A stretch of 64,000 bases of DNA from NCBI GenBank assembly GCA_028280345.1, contig JANQLY010000004.1, positions 372,001 to 436,000 of the forward strand. Reading direction: 5' to 3'. The position numbers and the translations under genes are program-made. This stretch comes from Pseudomonadales bacterium. GTDB taxonomy: Bacteria > Pseudomonadota > Gammaproteobacteria > Pseudomonadales > UBA7239. Positions 16,925-27,137 of the stretch are shown piece after piece (the first letter of the stretch is position 1; every line of letters starts with the position of its first letter). Under the pieces are notes generated by a model. It was not told where the DNA came from, made no database searches, and worked only from the letters and a program-made list of their open reading frames with translations.

Positions 16925-18787
16925 GTGAAATCACTTCGAAAGGATATAGCCGCCTCAAAACGGTGTTTTCGGGGAAAAATTGGCACTGATAACAGATGGA
17001 TCAGCCCTGCAGGTAACATAAATACGGTGAATACCCCTACAACTTCTGCTGAAAAACTGCTGATGGACAGCCTTGACAAAGGGGGCTTTGCCACAGAGTT
17101 GCTGAATGGTGACGATCCGCTCAGCGATGAGGCATTACAGGTCGCGATTGGCAATTTGTCCAAAGTGGGGCGTCTACTGGTTGATAGTACCCTGGTGCAG
17201 GCGCTGGTCGAGCACATGCCTGAGCTTGCGCTACAGCCTGCCCAGGCCAATCGGTTGTATTTTGTGGATTTGCTGTACGAGCAACTCGCGACAGTTTCCG
17301 GGCTTGATGCCCGTATTGTCGAGCTATTAGGCGAGTTCAAACCACTGCTGGCGCGCCAGATATTGGCTTCGGATCAATTTATCAAAACTTCCCGTCATCC
17401 CCTGCGCCAGGCGCTTGATACGCTGACAGACCGGGCTATCGGCTGGCATGATGGGTTAGGTAGCAACGGTGACAAGCTACTGTTGCAATTCGAAGATTAT
17501 ATAGAAAGCGTTAATGGTCTCGAAGTTGATGTTGATGAATTACCGGCCCATCTTGTGGATCAACAGCAGCAGATCGATAAAATCTTTGCTCGCTATGAAA
17601 AGCTACAGCAGCGTGTTTGCGATTCAGCTCTCGGTGCCATGGAATCACAGGTGGCGCGACGTTTTGTCGACAAATACCTCAACGCGCTGTTTGAAGGGCG
17701 TCAGCTACCTGTCGCTGCTGTAGATTTTCTGCAAGGTGAATGGCGCAATTCACTACAGATGTTGCTGCTTAGAGAGGGTCAACAAGGTAGTGAATGGCAG
17801 TCGGTTACTGCGTTGACTAACAGCTTGGTGCTGAGCCTGTTGCCACAAAAGAGTGACCAGGATAAACAAAAATTGTTGCAGTTGATCCCGTCATTTCGCC
17901 CTGCCTTGCGCAAGCATCTGCTGAGTGTATCGAGCGAAGATGACAAAGACGATTTGCTGGATACAATTGAAGAACTACACATGCTTGTGCTCAAGGGTGA
18001 AACCTTGCCTGCAGAAGATATAACGCCATTGTCTTCCCTGAATACGGAGGGGGTGATTACAAGTATTAGCGATGCAGTTTCTGCCGAGGCGGCAAATTTG
18101 CAAGCCGGACAATGGGTTCTTTATAACCGGGAAAATGGCAGCCAGATCAAGGCCAAACTTGCACTTCTACTTGCGGATACAGCGCAAATGCTGTTTGTGA
18201 ATGTGCTTGGTGCCAAGTGTCTGGAAAAATCGGTTGAGGAATTTGGTTTTGCGCTGAGCTCGAAAAAGGCCCAATTGCTGAATTCACAGCAAGTGTTTTC
18301 CAAAACCATTGCTCGTGCGGTTGAACAATTGATTCGTCAATATCAAAAACAGTTACGTGAACCGCCGACTCCCTCTGCTGAACAAACAGAAAAACTCAAG
18401 CAGGAGTCGCTGGAGAAAGCGCGTGCGGAAGCAGAGCGCCTGCGTGAGCAACAAGAGGCAGAGCAGGCAGCAATTGTAGAGGAAGAAAGTGCAGAGTTGC
18501 CGGAAAGTGAGCGCGGACAGGTTGAAAAGCAGGTTCAGGAATTAACCATTGGTGCATGGGTGTCGTTAGAAAACCGCTTTGGTGATCGGGTTTCTGCGAA
18601 AGTGGCGGTTATTTATAAATCTACGGATAAAGCTGTATTCGTTGATCAGAACGGCGTTAAGGTCGGTGAATATATCAAAAGTGATTTTGTTGAATTGATT
18701 ATGCAAGGGAAGGCAGAAATACTTAAGCAATCGGATAACTTTGAAAATTCGCTTGCTCGGGTGATAAAAACATTACGCAAAGATTAA
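16925..18787 (+). CDS. DUF1631 family protein
   Basis: About 620 residues, shorter than many DUF1631 proteins. Mostly alpha-helical: repeated helical stretches in 1-370, then LQAGQWVLYNRENGSQIKAKLALLLADTAQMLFVNVLGAKCLEKSVEEF (read in parts), the block that identifies DUF1631. A charged coiled-coil follows (EKLKQESLEKARAEAERLREQQEAEQ, about 485-520). A second copy of the barrel-like motif lies near the C-terminus (IGAWVSLENRFGDRVSAKVAVIYKSTDKAVFVDQNG). The two barrel-like segments resemble PilZ-type surfaces, and the next gene is a PilZ protein, pointing to c-di-GMP-linked control. The start is uncertain: GTG at 16925 has GGGG upstream; a TTG at 16910 and a GTG near 17027 are alternatives. Confidence 0.8.
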   Translation: MKSLRKDIAASKRCFRGKIGTDNRWISPAGNINTVNTPTTSAEKLLMDSLDKGGFATELLNGDDPLSDEALQVAIGNLSKVGRLLVDSTLVQALVEHMPELALQPAQANRLYFVDLLYEQLATVSGLDARIVELLGEFKPLLARQILASDQFIKTSRHPLRQALDTLTDRAIGWHDGLGSNGDKLLLQFEDYIESVNGLEVDVDELPAHLVDQQQQIDKIFARYEKLQQRVCDSALGAMESQVARRFVDKYLNALFEGRQLPVAAVDFLQGEWRNSLQMLLLREGQQGSEWQSVTALTNSLVLSLLPQKSDQDKQKLLQLIPSFRPALRKHLLSVSSEDDKDDLLDTIEELHMLVLKGETLPAEDITPLSSLNTEGVITSISDAVSAEAANLQAGQWVLYNRENGSQIKAKLALLLADTAQMLFVNVLGAKCLEKSVEEFGFALSSKKAQLLNSQQVFSKTIARAVEQLIRQYQKQLREPPTPSAEQTEKLKQESLEKARAEAERLREQQEAEQAAIVEEESAELPESERGQVEKQVQELTIGAWVSLENRFGDRVSAKVAVIYKSTDKAVFVDQNGVKVGEYIKSDFVELIMQGKAEILKQSDNFENSLARVIKTLRKD

Positions 18788-18808
18788 AATGTTTGGGCTG
18801 GTGTGACA

Positions 18809-19201
18809 ATGGCAGAAGAGAACAACGAACAACGCAGTGAGTTTCGCCTGACGGATGAAGCGATGGTATTTATTGAAACCTATGCTTCACCCGCAGGGGA
18901 GGATCTGCCTTGTAATAATATTGTGATTTCGAAAACCGTGGATTTGTCTGCAAATGGTTTACAGGTCATTATGGATAAACCCCTGCCGCTACACAGTCTG
19001 CTACAGCTATGTGTGGAAATCAGCGGGCTTGATCGCCGCTTTCATCTTGCCGGTGAAGTGGTGTGGCTCGCTGAAACCAGTGAACCGCGACGCTATTTGA
19101 TCGGTTTTAAATTGCTTGAGTCGGAGCAAACGAATATTGCCGACTGGAAAGCCTATATTTGTGATCGCTTGAGCGAAGAACTCGAAAACCCGGATGATTA
19201 A
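18809..19201 (+). CDS. PilZ domain protein (c-di-GMP binding)
   Basis: 130 residues, one PilZ domain. The N-terminal RSEFR gives the RxxxR motif and DLSANGL gives the (D/N)xSxxG motif; together these bind cyclic di-GMP. The rest, IVISKTVDLSANGLQVIMDKPL and LAGEVVWLAETSEPRRYLIGFKLL (read in parts), is a standard PilZ barrel. It starts 21 bp after the DUF1631 gene and is probably co-transcribed with it, so the pair may act together in a c-di-GMP response. The ATG at 18809 is chosen over a GTG two codons upstream. Confidence 0.88.
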   Translation: MAEENNEQRSEFRLTDEAMVFIETYASPAGEDLPCNNIVISKTVDLSANGLQVIMDKPLPLHSLLQLCVEISGLDRRFHLAGEVVWLAETSEPRRYLIGFKLLESEQTNIADWKAYICDRLSEELENPDD

Positions 19202-19218
19202 CCTGTGTTGCGCGGTAA

Positions 19219-20526
<1,308 letters not shown>

Positions 20527-20560
20527 CTACTCACTAACGGACGTACTTGCTTAACTCGCG

Positions 20561-21766
20561 TTAAGTGTTTAACGGTTTAACCTGATAACTGCCCTGCTCG
20601 CAAACCAGTTCGCGATCACAGTGCAGTTCACTAATGTCATACGGTTCTTGTGGGTCAACGCAAATCACCTGTTCGCCTGCGGCGCGTTGTGCCCTGATTT
20701 CCGCCCACTGCTCCGGGCTGTTGTCGATACAGGCGAGTATGCCAGGAGCAAAGCTTGCCGTGCCATCACACTGGCCAAGCTGGATCAGGGTTTTTAAATC
20801 AGTGTTAAAACCCGTGGCGGCGCGGGCGCGACCAAATACTTCACCGACGGCGTCATAGCGCCCGCCATTGGCAATGGCAGCACCACTGCCGTTGGCATAG
20901 GCCGCAAATACAATACCTGTGTGGTAGTGGTAACCGGGTAACTCCGCCAGATCAAAATGTATGGTGACGCTCGGAAAACGCTGTGTAATGGCATTGGCAA
21001 CCTGCTCGAGTTCTCCAATGGCCGCGAGTACCGGTTCCGGCGCATCTTTAAGACGTTGTTGCGCGTCGGCGAGACAGTTGGCACCGCCGTTCAGGCGTGA
21101 CAGTTGTTCGAGCAGGTTTGCTGTTACTTTGTCACAGGCCTCATTGGCGAGAAAGTCATCGAGCTCTTTTTTTGCCTTGCGCTGCAGAATATCCAGCAGC
21201 GTTTCCTGCTGTTCACTGTTGAGTTCTGTACTATCGATAAGGCTGCGGAAAATATTGACGTGGCCGATACTCAGCGTCGGTGCAGTAACATTGACGCAGG
21301 TCAGGGTTTCAAGCATCAGGCTGATCACTTCAATGTCCGCTGACAAACCGCTAACCCCAAAATACTCAGCACCAACCTGAATCGGTGAACGCGAAGCAAG
21401 TGCAGTTGCCGGGCGAGTGTGCAGCACACTGCCCGCATAACACAGGCGCACCGGGCCATTGCGGTTGAGGCTGTGGGCATCTATACGAGCAGTTTGTGGC
21501 GTAATGTCAGCGCGGATACCCATGGTACGGCCACTGAGTTGATCAGTGACTTTGAAGGTTTGTAGATCGATATCCTTGTTGGTGCCAATTAGTAGTGATT
21601 CGGTAAATTCCAGCAAGGGGGGAATCACGAGCAGGTAGCCCCAGCGATTGTATAAATCGAGTAGCTGACGGCGCAGGTCTTCAATTTGTAGAGCCTGCTC
21701 CGGCAAGACATCGCCGATGCCGTCGGGCAGTAGCCACCGATCAACGTTTTTGCCTGGTTGGTTCAC
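20561..21766 (-). CDS. hisZ: ATP phosphoribosyltransferase regulatory subunit
   Basis: 401 residues, a class-II aminoacyl-tRNA-synthetase-like paralogue of HisRS that lacks tRNA charging and acts as the regulatory partner of short-form HisG in histidine biosynthesis. Seen: LLPDGIGDVLPEQALQIEDLR near the N-terminus, FTESLLIGTN, then MGIRADITPQTARIDA (motif 2-like) and GYHYHTGIVFAAYANGSGAAIANGGRYD near residues 270-300 (read in parts). It overlaps the DUF2065 gene by 4 bp (ATGA), so translation is coupled. A short-form hisG would be expected elsewhere in the genome. Confidence 0.96.
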   Translation of the reverse strand: MNQPGKNVDRWLLPDGIGDVLPEQALQIEDLRRQLLDLYNRWGYLLVIPPLLEFTESLLIGTNKDIDLQTFKVTDQLSGRTMGIRADITPQTARIDAHSLNRNGPVRLCYAGSVLHTRPATALASRSPIQVGAEYFGVSGLSADIEVISLMLETLTCVNVTAPTLSIGHVNIFRSLIDSTELNSEQQETLLDILQRKAKKELDDFLANEACDKVTANLLEQLSRLNGGANCLADAQQRLKDAPEPVLAAIGELEQVANAITQRFPSVTIHFDLAELPGYHYHTGIVFAAYANGSGAAIANGGRYDAVGEVFGRARAATGFNTDLKTLIQLGQCDGTASFAPGILACIDNSPEQWAEIRAQRAAGEQVICVDPQEPYDISELHCDRELVCEQGSYQVKPLNT

Positions 21767-21957
21767 GACAGTTCTCTAATCCAAAATAATAAAATCACGC
21801 CGGCCAACATACTGGCAATGCCAATGATGCGCAGGGTGCGGTTATCAATCTGGCTGATTGTTGCGACCATCTGACGCCAGCGCTGCGGTGCAAGAAAGGG
21901 CAGTGCCCCTTCGATGACGAGCATTAACGCCAGAGCTCTCAGTAAGTCATCCCACAT
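21763..21957 (-). CDS. DUF2065 small inner-membrane protein
   Basis: 64 residues with two hydrophobic helices: LLRALALMLVIEGALPFLAP and IIGIASMLAGVILLFW. This is the YjeT/DUF2065 pattern, usually found between hflC and hisZ or purA. Here the hflKC and hfq genes are not upstream; instead panB lies there, separated by a terminator. It overlaps hisZ by 4 bp. Function unknown; the conserved position suggests a link to HflKC or to purine genes. Confidence 0.88.
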   Translation of the reverse strand: MWDDLLRALALMLVIEGALPFLAPQRWRQMVATISQIDNRTLRIIGIASMLAGVILLFWIRELS

Positions 21958-21992
21958 TGCGTTCAGAACAGGTTTTCAAACCGGCCAGACAT

Positions 21993-22018
21993 AAAAAAGG
22001 CCAGGAATGTACCCGGCC
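21993..22018 (-). terminator. Rho-independent terminator after panB
   Basis: Minus-strand stem GGCCGGG / CCTGGCC (one G-U pair) with a 6-nt loop, followed by TTTTTT. It separates the panB operon from DUF2065-hisZ-purA. Confidence 0.8.
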
Positions 22019-22081
22019 AGATACGGCGCAATCATACCCTAAATGGCAAGGAAATTCGATGTTTTTGCCCGCTTGTGCGGG

Positions 22082-22876
22082 TTACTTGTAGCTGTGCTCT
22101 TCTGCTGGAAATGTACCGTTCTTGACCTCTTCTACATAGGCCTGCAGAGCTGACGGGATATCCTCGTGTTCGAGCAAAAAGTTTTTGGTAAATTTTGGTG
22201 TGCGCTGTGGGGTAATACCGAGCATGTCGTAGACAACGAGTACCTGACCATCCGTATCCGGTCCGGCACCGATACCAATAACAGGGATGCTCAGTGCATT
22301 GGTAATTTCGCGGGCGAGCTGAGTTGGCACACACTCGAGAACAAGTAAATCTGCACCGGCATCTTGCAGCGCCAGCGCATCGTCGAGAATTTGCTGTGCG
22401 TTATCCGCATCGCGACCCTGCACCTTGTAACCACCGAATTTGTTTACCGATTGTGGTGTCAGACCGAGGTGGGCGCAAGTGGGAATACCTCGTTCGGACA
22501 GTAAATAAAATGTGTCGCATAGCCAATCGCCGCCTTCGAGTTTCACCATCTGAGCGCCGGCTTGCATCAGTACCGTGGCATTGTCGAGCGCTTGTTGTTC
22601 CGAGCTGTAAGACATAAAGGGCATGTCGGCAATCACGAGGCTGCGCTTTACACCGCGTTTTACTGCTGCTGTGTGGTAGGCCACTTGTTCCGTTGTTACG
22701 GGCAATGTGGTGTCGTGACCTTGAATGACCATGCCGAGAGAGTCCCCGACAAGAATCACTTCCACTTCCGCTTCGCAGATAAAGTGAGCGAGTGAAGCAT
22801 CATAAGCGGTCAGGACGGCAAACTTCTCGCCCTGGGCTTTCATGGTCTGCAAGGTGTTAATGGTGATCGTACGCAT
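22082..22876 (-). CDS. panB: 3-methyl-2-oxobutanoate hydroxymethyltransferase
   Basis: 264 residues, the usual length. Converts alpha-ketoisovalerate to ketopantoate with methylene-tetrahydrofolate, the first step of pantothenate and CoA synthesis. Seen: [51 protein letters not shown] (Mg-binding Asp), [23 protein letters not shown] and [18 protein letters not shown], all family blocks. It is the last gene of the folK-dnk-panB series; the usual next gene panC is missing here and a terminator follows. Confidence 0.97.
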   Translation of the reverse strand: MRTITINTLQTMKAQGEKFAVLTAYDASLAHFICEAEVEVILVGDSLGMVIQGHDTTLPVTTEQVAYHTAAVKRGVKRSLVIADMPFMSYSSEQQALDNATVLMQAGAQMVKLEGGDWLCDTFYLLSERGIPTCAHLGLTPQSVNKFGGYKVQGRDADNAQQILDDALALQDAGADLLVLECVPTQLAREITNALSIPVIGIGAGPDTDGQVLVVYDMLGITPQRTPKFTKNFLLEHEDIPSALQAYVEEVKNGTFPAEEHSYK

Positions 22877-22901
22877 GGCAATTTCTCCAGGGATACGTCG
22901 G

Positions 22902-23588
22902 TTACAAGGTAGGAGCCGGGTTAAAGTAGTGGCGACCGCTTTTTACCGTCAGCAAGTACTCCACCAGTTGCTTGTAGTCGTCGGGGTTGTTGACAAGATC
23001 AATCTCCGCAGCGTTGACAATCAGCAGTGGTGAGCTGGAATAGTAGTGAAATAAACGAGTGTACGCCTCATTGAGCTCGTTAAGGTAATGGTGGTCTATG
23101 GTCTGTTCGGCAGTGCGGCCACGCTGGCCGATGCGTTTTAATAAGGTATCCACCGGTGCTTGCAGATAGATGACGAGGTCGGGCTTGGGCGCATCAATGG
23201 TTAACTGTTCGTAAACCTTGTAATACAGTGACAATTCGTCGTCGTCGAGGGTGACACTGGCAAACAGTGGATCCTTATCAATGAGAAAATCTGCAACACG
23301 TACCGGTTCGAACATATCCGCCTGGCGCAAATCCTGAAACTGGCGTGAACGCTGGAACAGGAAAAACAGTTGGGTGGGCAGAGCATGGTTTTTACGGTCG
23401 ACATAGAACCGCTCAAGAAACGGATTCTCCTCTGCTTGTTCGAGCAGTGTTTCGTAGTTGAAGGTGCGTGCGAGACGTTTGGCAAGTGTGGTTTTGCCAA
23501 CACCAATATTGCCCTCGACGGCAATAAAGCGCGGAATATCCCGATTGTCGAGGTCAATGACAAGGTTGTCAAAAGCGTCGCTGTTCAT
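22902..23588 (-). CDS. Deoxynucleoside kinase family protein
   Basis: 228 residues. P-loop [16 protein letters not shown] (about 25-40), then [26 protein letters not shown] with the substrate-binding [14 protein letters not shown], and a lid segment [11 protein letters not shown]. The family phosphorylates deoxyadenosine, deoxyguanosine or deoxycytidine for salvage. In this order (folK-dnk-panB) the gene is common in gammaproteobacteria. Substrate preference cannot be read from sequence. Spacing of about 18 bp to folK and 25 bp to panB implies one transcript. Confidence 0.9.
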   Translation of the reverse strand: MNSDAFDNLVIDLDNRDIPRFIAVEGNIGVGKTTLAKRLARTFNYETLLEQAEENPFLERFYVDRKNHALPTQLFFLFQRSRQFQDLRQADMFEPVRVADFLIDKDPLFASVTLDDDELSLYYKVYEQLTIDAPKPDLVIYLQAPVDTLLKRIGQRGRTAEQTIDHHYLNELNEAYTRLFHYYSSSPLLIVNAAEIDLVNNPDDYKQLVEYLLTVKSGRHYFNPAPTL

Positions 23589-23606
23589 GGGTCCCCGATT
23601 ATTACA

Positions 23607-24107
23607 TTACAAAGTGACGACGGTGCTGTGAGTTTCCACAGGACTGAGCCCCCCGGCTGGCAACTGCGCTAGCAAGGTGCCAATTGTCTCACCGTTTGGA
23701 AGGATTAGTGAAGCGTTGAGATCAGCCAAAGGCGTTAAAACAAAATTCCGTTGACTCATCTGCGGGTGTGGTATCTGTAAATCCGGTGTGTCGATCACTT
23801 TATTGCCATACAGAAGAATGTCCAGATCGAGGGTGCGCGGCCCCCAATGCCCATTGCGTTCGCGGCCCTGTCGGTTCTCGATATGCTGTAAAGCTGCGAG
23901 CAGATCGTGTGGGGGCAGTTCGGTGGAGAGCTCCACCACGCCATTGATATAGTCTGGTTGGGGTGGGCCGAGTGGTTCACTGCAGTACCAGCGTGAGCGC
24001 CGCTGTGGTGATAGTTCGGGGTGTTGACACAAATGTTTCACAGCGGTTTCTGCCTGTTGCAACGGGGTATCGAGGTTGCTGCCGATGGCAATATAACAGA
24101 GCATCAT
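23607..24107 (-). CDS. folK: 2-amino-4-hydroxy-6-hydroxymethyldihydropteridine diphosphokinase
   Basis: 166 residues. Transfers pyrophosphate from ATP to 6-hydroxymethyl-dihydropterin in folate synthesis. Seen: YIAIGSNL at the start, SRWYCSEPLGPPQPDYINGVVEL, and the signature GPRTLDLDILLYGN with the Mg-binding DxD, then IPHPQMSQRNFVLTPLADL. The start overlaps the end of pcnB by 4 bp, so the two are translationally coupled. Confidence 0.97.
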   Translation of the reverse strand: MMLCYIAIGSNLDTPLQQAETAVKHLCQHPELSPQRRSRWYCSEPLGPPQPDYINGVVELSTELPPHDLLAALQHIENRQGRERNGHWGPRTLDLDILLYGNKVIDTPDLQIPHPQMSQRNFVLTPLADLNASLILPNGETIGTLLAQLPAGGLSPVETHSTVVTL

Positions 24108-25429
24108 GTGCGGCGGGTTTTGGTGTGTCGCGAGCGGGAGCGGCGGCGCTTTTTTCCCGCCTGACGTGGTTCCGGTGCGAGGTTGTCAATCATTTGCTGG
24201 CGCTCGTTATCGGTACATGCTTGAAAGTCAGTCCACCACTGACCTAGACCCTGCAAATCTTCACCGGCTTCCTCGCGCAGTAGAATAAAATCATAAGCGG
24301 CGCGGAAGCGTGGGTGGGTAAACAGTTTGTCAATTTGGCGGCGCTGGTGACGTTGCAGTCGAAATTGCAAACTCCAGATATCTTTCATCGGTGCAGAAAA
24401 ACGCCGTGGCAAACTGACACGTACCACCAGCTGTTCGATCACAGTTTCTGCCGCAAGGTACAGGCGCTGATTAAACGGCATCTCACGGTGGTGTTCCAGA
24501 TAATCCATTTCCGCGCGCAAGGCGGGCCAGAGCAGGGCGGCAAACAGATAAGCGGGAGTGACACGCTTGTCGTTTTGCAGACGATCATCGGTTTTGCGCA
24601 GTGCTGTAAGCACAAACTTTTCTGAAGCGGTATCCTGTTTGATCAGAGCACCGGTTTGCGGAAACAGAATTTCAAATAACGCGTGGTGTTGCAGTGCGGC
24701 AAATGTGCGCTCGCCGTGACCGGCCATGAGCAGTTTCAGGCTTTCATCAAACAGGCGTGCGGGGGGAATATCCCGAAGCAGGTGTTTTAGCTCGGCAATA
24801 CAGTCGGCACTATTATCTTCAATACTAAAATCCAGCTTGCTCGCCAGACGTACCGCGCGCAGCATGCGCACTGGATCTTCGCGGTAGCGCAGTGCGGGAT
24901 CGCCAATAGTTTTTATCTGGCGTTTTTTTATATCTTCGATACCGCTTGTATAGTCGTATACACAGCGATTGTGAATATCGTAGTAAAGCGCGTTAACGGT
25001 AAAATCGCGGCGAATCGCATCTTCGGCGACGGTGCCATAGCTGTTGTCGCGCAGCAACATGCCGCTTTTGGCTTTTTGTGTGTGTTGCCCCTGCTGCTGG
25101 CCGCGAAATGTAGTGACTTCGATAATCTCCCGTCCGGTGCGGATATGCACGATACGAAATCGTCGCCCGATAATGCGTGCACGGCGAAACAGTTCAACGA
25201 GCTGTTCGGGGGTTGCATCGGTGGCGACATCAAAATCCTTCGGGTGGCGGTCAATTAGCAGATCGCGTACACCGCCCCCGACAAGGTAGGCTTCAAAATG
25301 GTTGTCGGTCAGAGTGCGAATAACTTCAATCGTGCCTTTGCTGATCCGCTGGTGATCAATGCGATGTTGTTCTTCGCTCAGGCAATGGACATTGGCATTT
25401 CTGCGGTTTTGGGAGTTGTCATCAGACAT
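24104..25429 (-). CDS. pcnB: Poly(A) polymerase I
   Basis: 441 residues. Adds 3' poly(A) tails to RNA and so marks it for decay. Seen: nucleotidyltransferase motif YLVGGGVRDLLIDRHPKDFDVATDA with the catalytic DxD, FRIVHIR, EVTTFRG and RRDFTVNALYYDI, then RYREDPVRMLRAVRLASKL, all typical. The C-terminal tail is rich in Arg/Lys (KKRRRSRSRHTKTRRT), as expected for RNA binding. It lies directly after cbrB, as in Pseudomonas. The first ATG (25429) is used; 222 bp separate it from cbrB, and I found no clear promoter in that gap. Confidence 0.96.
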   Translation of the reverse strand: MSDDNSQNRRNANVHCLSEEQHRIDHQRISKGTIEVIRTLTDNHFEAYLVGGGVRDLLIDRHPKDFDVATDATPEQLVELFRRARIIGRRFRIVHIRTGREIIEVTTFRGQQQGQHTQKAKSGMLLRDNSYGTVAEDAIRRDFTVNALYYDIHNRCVYDYTSGIEDIKKRQIKTIGDPALRYREDPVRMLRAVRLASKLDFSIEDNSADCIAELKHLLRDIPPARLFDESLKLLMAGHGERTFAALQHHALFEILFPQTGALIKQDTASEKFVLTALRKTDDRLQNDKRVTPAYLFAALLWPALRAEMDYLEHHREMPFNQRLYLAAETVIEQLVVRVSLPRRFSAPMKDIWSLQFRLQRHQRRQIDKLFTHPRFRAAYDFILLREEAGEDLQGLGQWWTDFQACTDNERQQMIDNLAPEPRQAGKKRRRSRSRHTKTRRT

Positions 25430-25651
25430 GGCTGGCGAGTTATTGCTGCCCGCTGCCAGGGCTGAATGGCAAGGGGTTGGACGACATAGGATTGAACAAT
25501 ACCGATTGAAACGAAATGGTCACGCGCATGCTATACAGATTGTGGTCCACAGATGACTGCTTGGGTTCGTGAGTGTAACACAGCCCCGGGTCGGTTGTTT
25601 TGAGAAATTCTTTTTAAATTCAGTAGCTTGCAACAGATAACAGAGAAGTCT

Positions 25652-27022
25652 CTATTTCTTCTTGCGCGGAATACCGAGCTTTTGGCGACGCTCCCAGAGG
25701 TTTTTGCGACTGATGCCAAGTTGTTTCGCCAGTTCGGTTTCGCTCATGTGTTTTTCGTTTTCCAGCACAAAACTGACAAAGTAATCATCAAGGGAAACCT
25801 TGCTGCGATCAGGTTCTGAAGGTGATGGCGCACTGCTTGCGGGAGTCACAGCGGATGTTGTGTTAGTTGAGGTCTGTTGCAGTTCCAGATGCTCCGGTAA
25901 CAGGGCAGAACTCTCATCGATCAGAATAGCGGCGCGTTCGATGGCATTTTTCAGCTCGCGCACGTTGCCCGGCCAGTGATGTTCAAGCAGTGCTGTCTGG
26001 GTTTCGGCGGGTATTGCCGGCACGGCCTTGTTGAGTTTATTGCAGGAGCTTTCGAGAAAGGCGGTTGTCAGTTCAAGCAGATCCTGTTGTCGTTCGCGCA
26101 ACGGGGGCAGATTAATCTGAAACACATTAATACGGAAAAACAGATCCTCGCGGAATTTGCCTTCGCGACACAACTGCTGTAGATCGCGGTGGGTGGCAAC
26201 GATAAGGCGCAGATCAATTTGACGTGATGTCACCGCACCCAGGGAGCGTACTTCTCCTTCCTCAAGGACGCGTAGCAGACGGGCCTGGGCCTCTAGAGGT
26301 AATTCGCCGATTTCGTCGAGAAACAGTGTGCCGCTATCGGCAGCGGCAATCAGTCCGCTACGTGCACTGTCGGCACCACTAAAAGCACCTTTTTCGTGGC
26401 CAAACAACTCCGCTTCGATGAGGTTTTCCGGAATTGCTGCACAGTTAAACGAAATTAATGGTTTTGCTGCGCGCGGGCTTTTCTGATGAATCGCTGTGGC
26501 GACCAGTTCCTTGCCTGTGCCGGTTTCGCCGTAGATGATGACAGAGGTGTCTGTGGGAGAAACCTTTTCAATATTGTCAAACACACTTTGCATTGCAGGG
26601 CTGTTACCAATGAGTCGTGCAGTTTTCATGCTTGCTTCGAGCGCATCTGTTTCGTCTTCATCATCGTCATCTGTGCTGCTGTCGCTGAGAATACGCTGTA
26701 CTGTTTCAACCATTTCGGTATGGTCAAACGGCTTGGCGATATAATCTACCGCACCCTGTTTCATGGCATCCACCGCCGAGCGCATGCTCGCGTAGCTCGT
26801 CATAATCAGTACCGGTGTTTTCCCCGCAAGTTTAATCAGATCGGTGCCCTGACCGCCGGGCAGGCGTAGATCGCTAATCACGAGTTGAAAGTCAGCAAAG
26901 TTAAACTCTTTGGCGGCATCGATAGATGCTGCTTCGCTGGTGGTAAAACCGTTGCGTTGCAGCAGCTTTTTCAGTGCGTTGCGAATAATATCTTCGTCTT
27001 CAACAATGAGGATGTTGCTCAT
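25652..27022 (-). CDS. cbrB: Sigma-54-dependent response regulator CbrB-like
   Basis: 456 residues, NtrC family. Receiver domain 1-115 with phospho-acceptor D51 (LVISDLRLPG) and K near PVLIMTSYAS...YIAKPF, followed by an acidic linker (DDDDEDE). AAA+ domain: Walker A GETGTGKE, sigma-54 contact loop GAFSGA (Ser in place of the usual Thr), GTLFLDEIGELPL, and R-finger region FREDLFFRINVF. C-terminal Fis-type helix-turn-helix (ETELAKQLGISRKNLWERRQKLG). It sits directly after the SLC5-type kinase CbrA, and this pairing plus pcnB downstream identifies it as CbrB, the regulator of carbon and nitrogen use in Pseudomonas. Confidence 0.92.
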   Translation of the reverse strand: MSNILIVEDEDIIRNALKKLLQRNGFTTSEAASIDAAKEFNFADFQLVISDLRLPGGQGTDLIKLAGKTPVLIMTSYASMRSAVDAMKQGAVDYIAKPFDHTEMVETVQRILSDSSTDDDDEDETDALEASMKTARLIGNSPAMQSVFDNIEKVSPTDTSVIIYGETGTGKELVATAIHQKSPRAAKPLISFNCAAIPENLIEAELFGHEKGAFSGADSARSGLIAAADSGTLFLDEIGELPLEAQARLLRVLEEGEVRSLGAVTSRQIDLRLIVATHRDLQQLCREGKFREDLFFRINVFQINLPPLRERQQDLLELTTAFLESSCNKLNKAVPAIPAETQTALLEHHWPGNVRELKNAIERAAILIDESSALLPEHLELQQTSTNTTSAVTPASSAPSPSEPDRSKVSLDDYFVSFVLENEKHMSETELAKQLGISRKNLWERRQKLGIPRKKK

Positions 27023-27137
27023 AAACTACTCAGGCATTGTTCATCTGCTTATAGGTTCCAGTTTACGAGCATGGTTTTTTTATTCAAGTCCGCTTGCTCA
27101 GGACCATTGTTTAACGCTCAGAACCATTGTGTACCGC

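Noticed and set aside
25430..25651. CrcZ-like sRNA between cbrB and pcnB
   Set aside because: Position is right, but there is no sigma-54 promoter, too little A-rich sequence and too little length, so it is not called as a gene.
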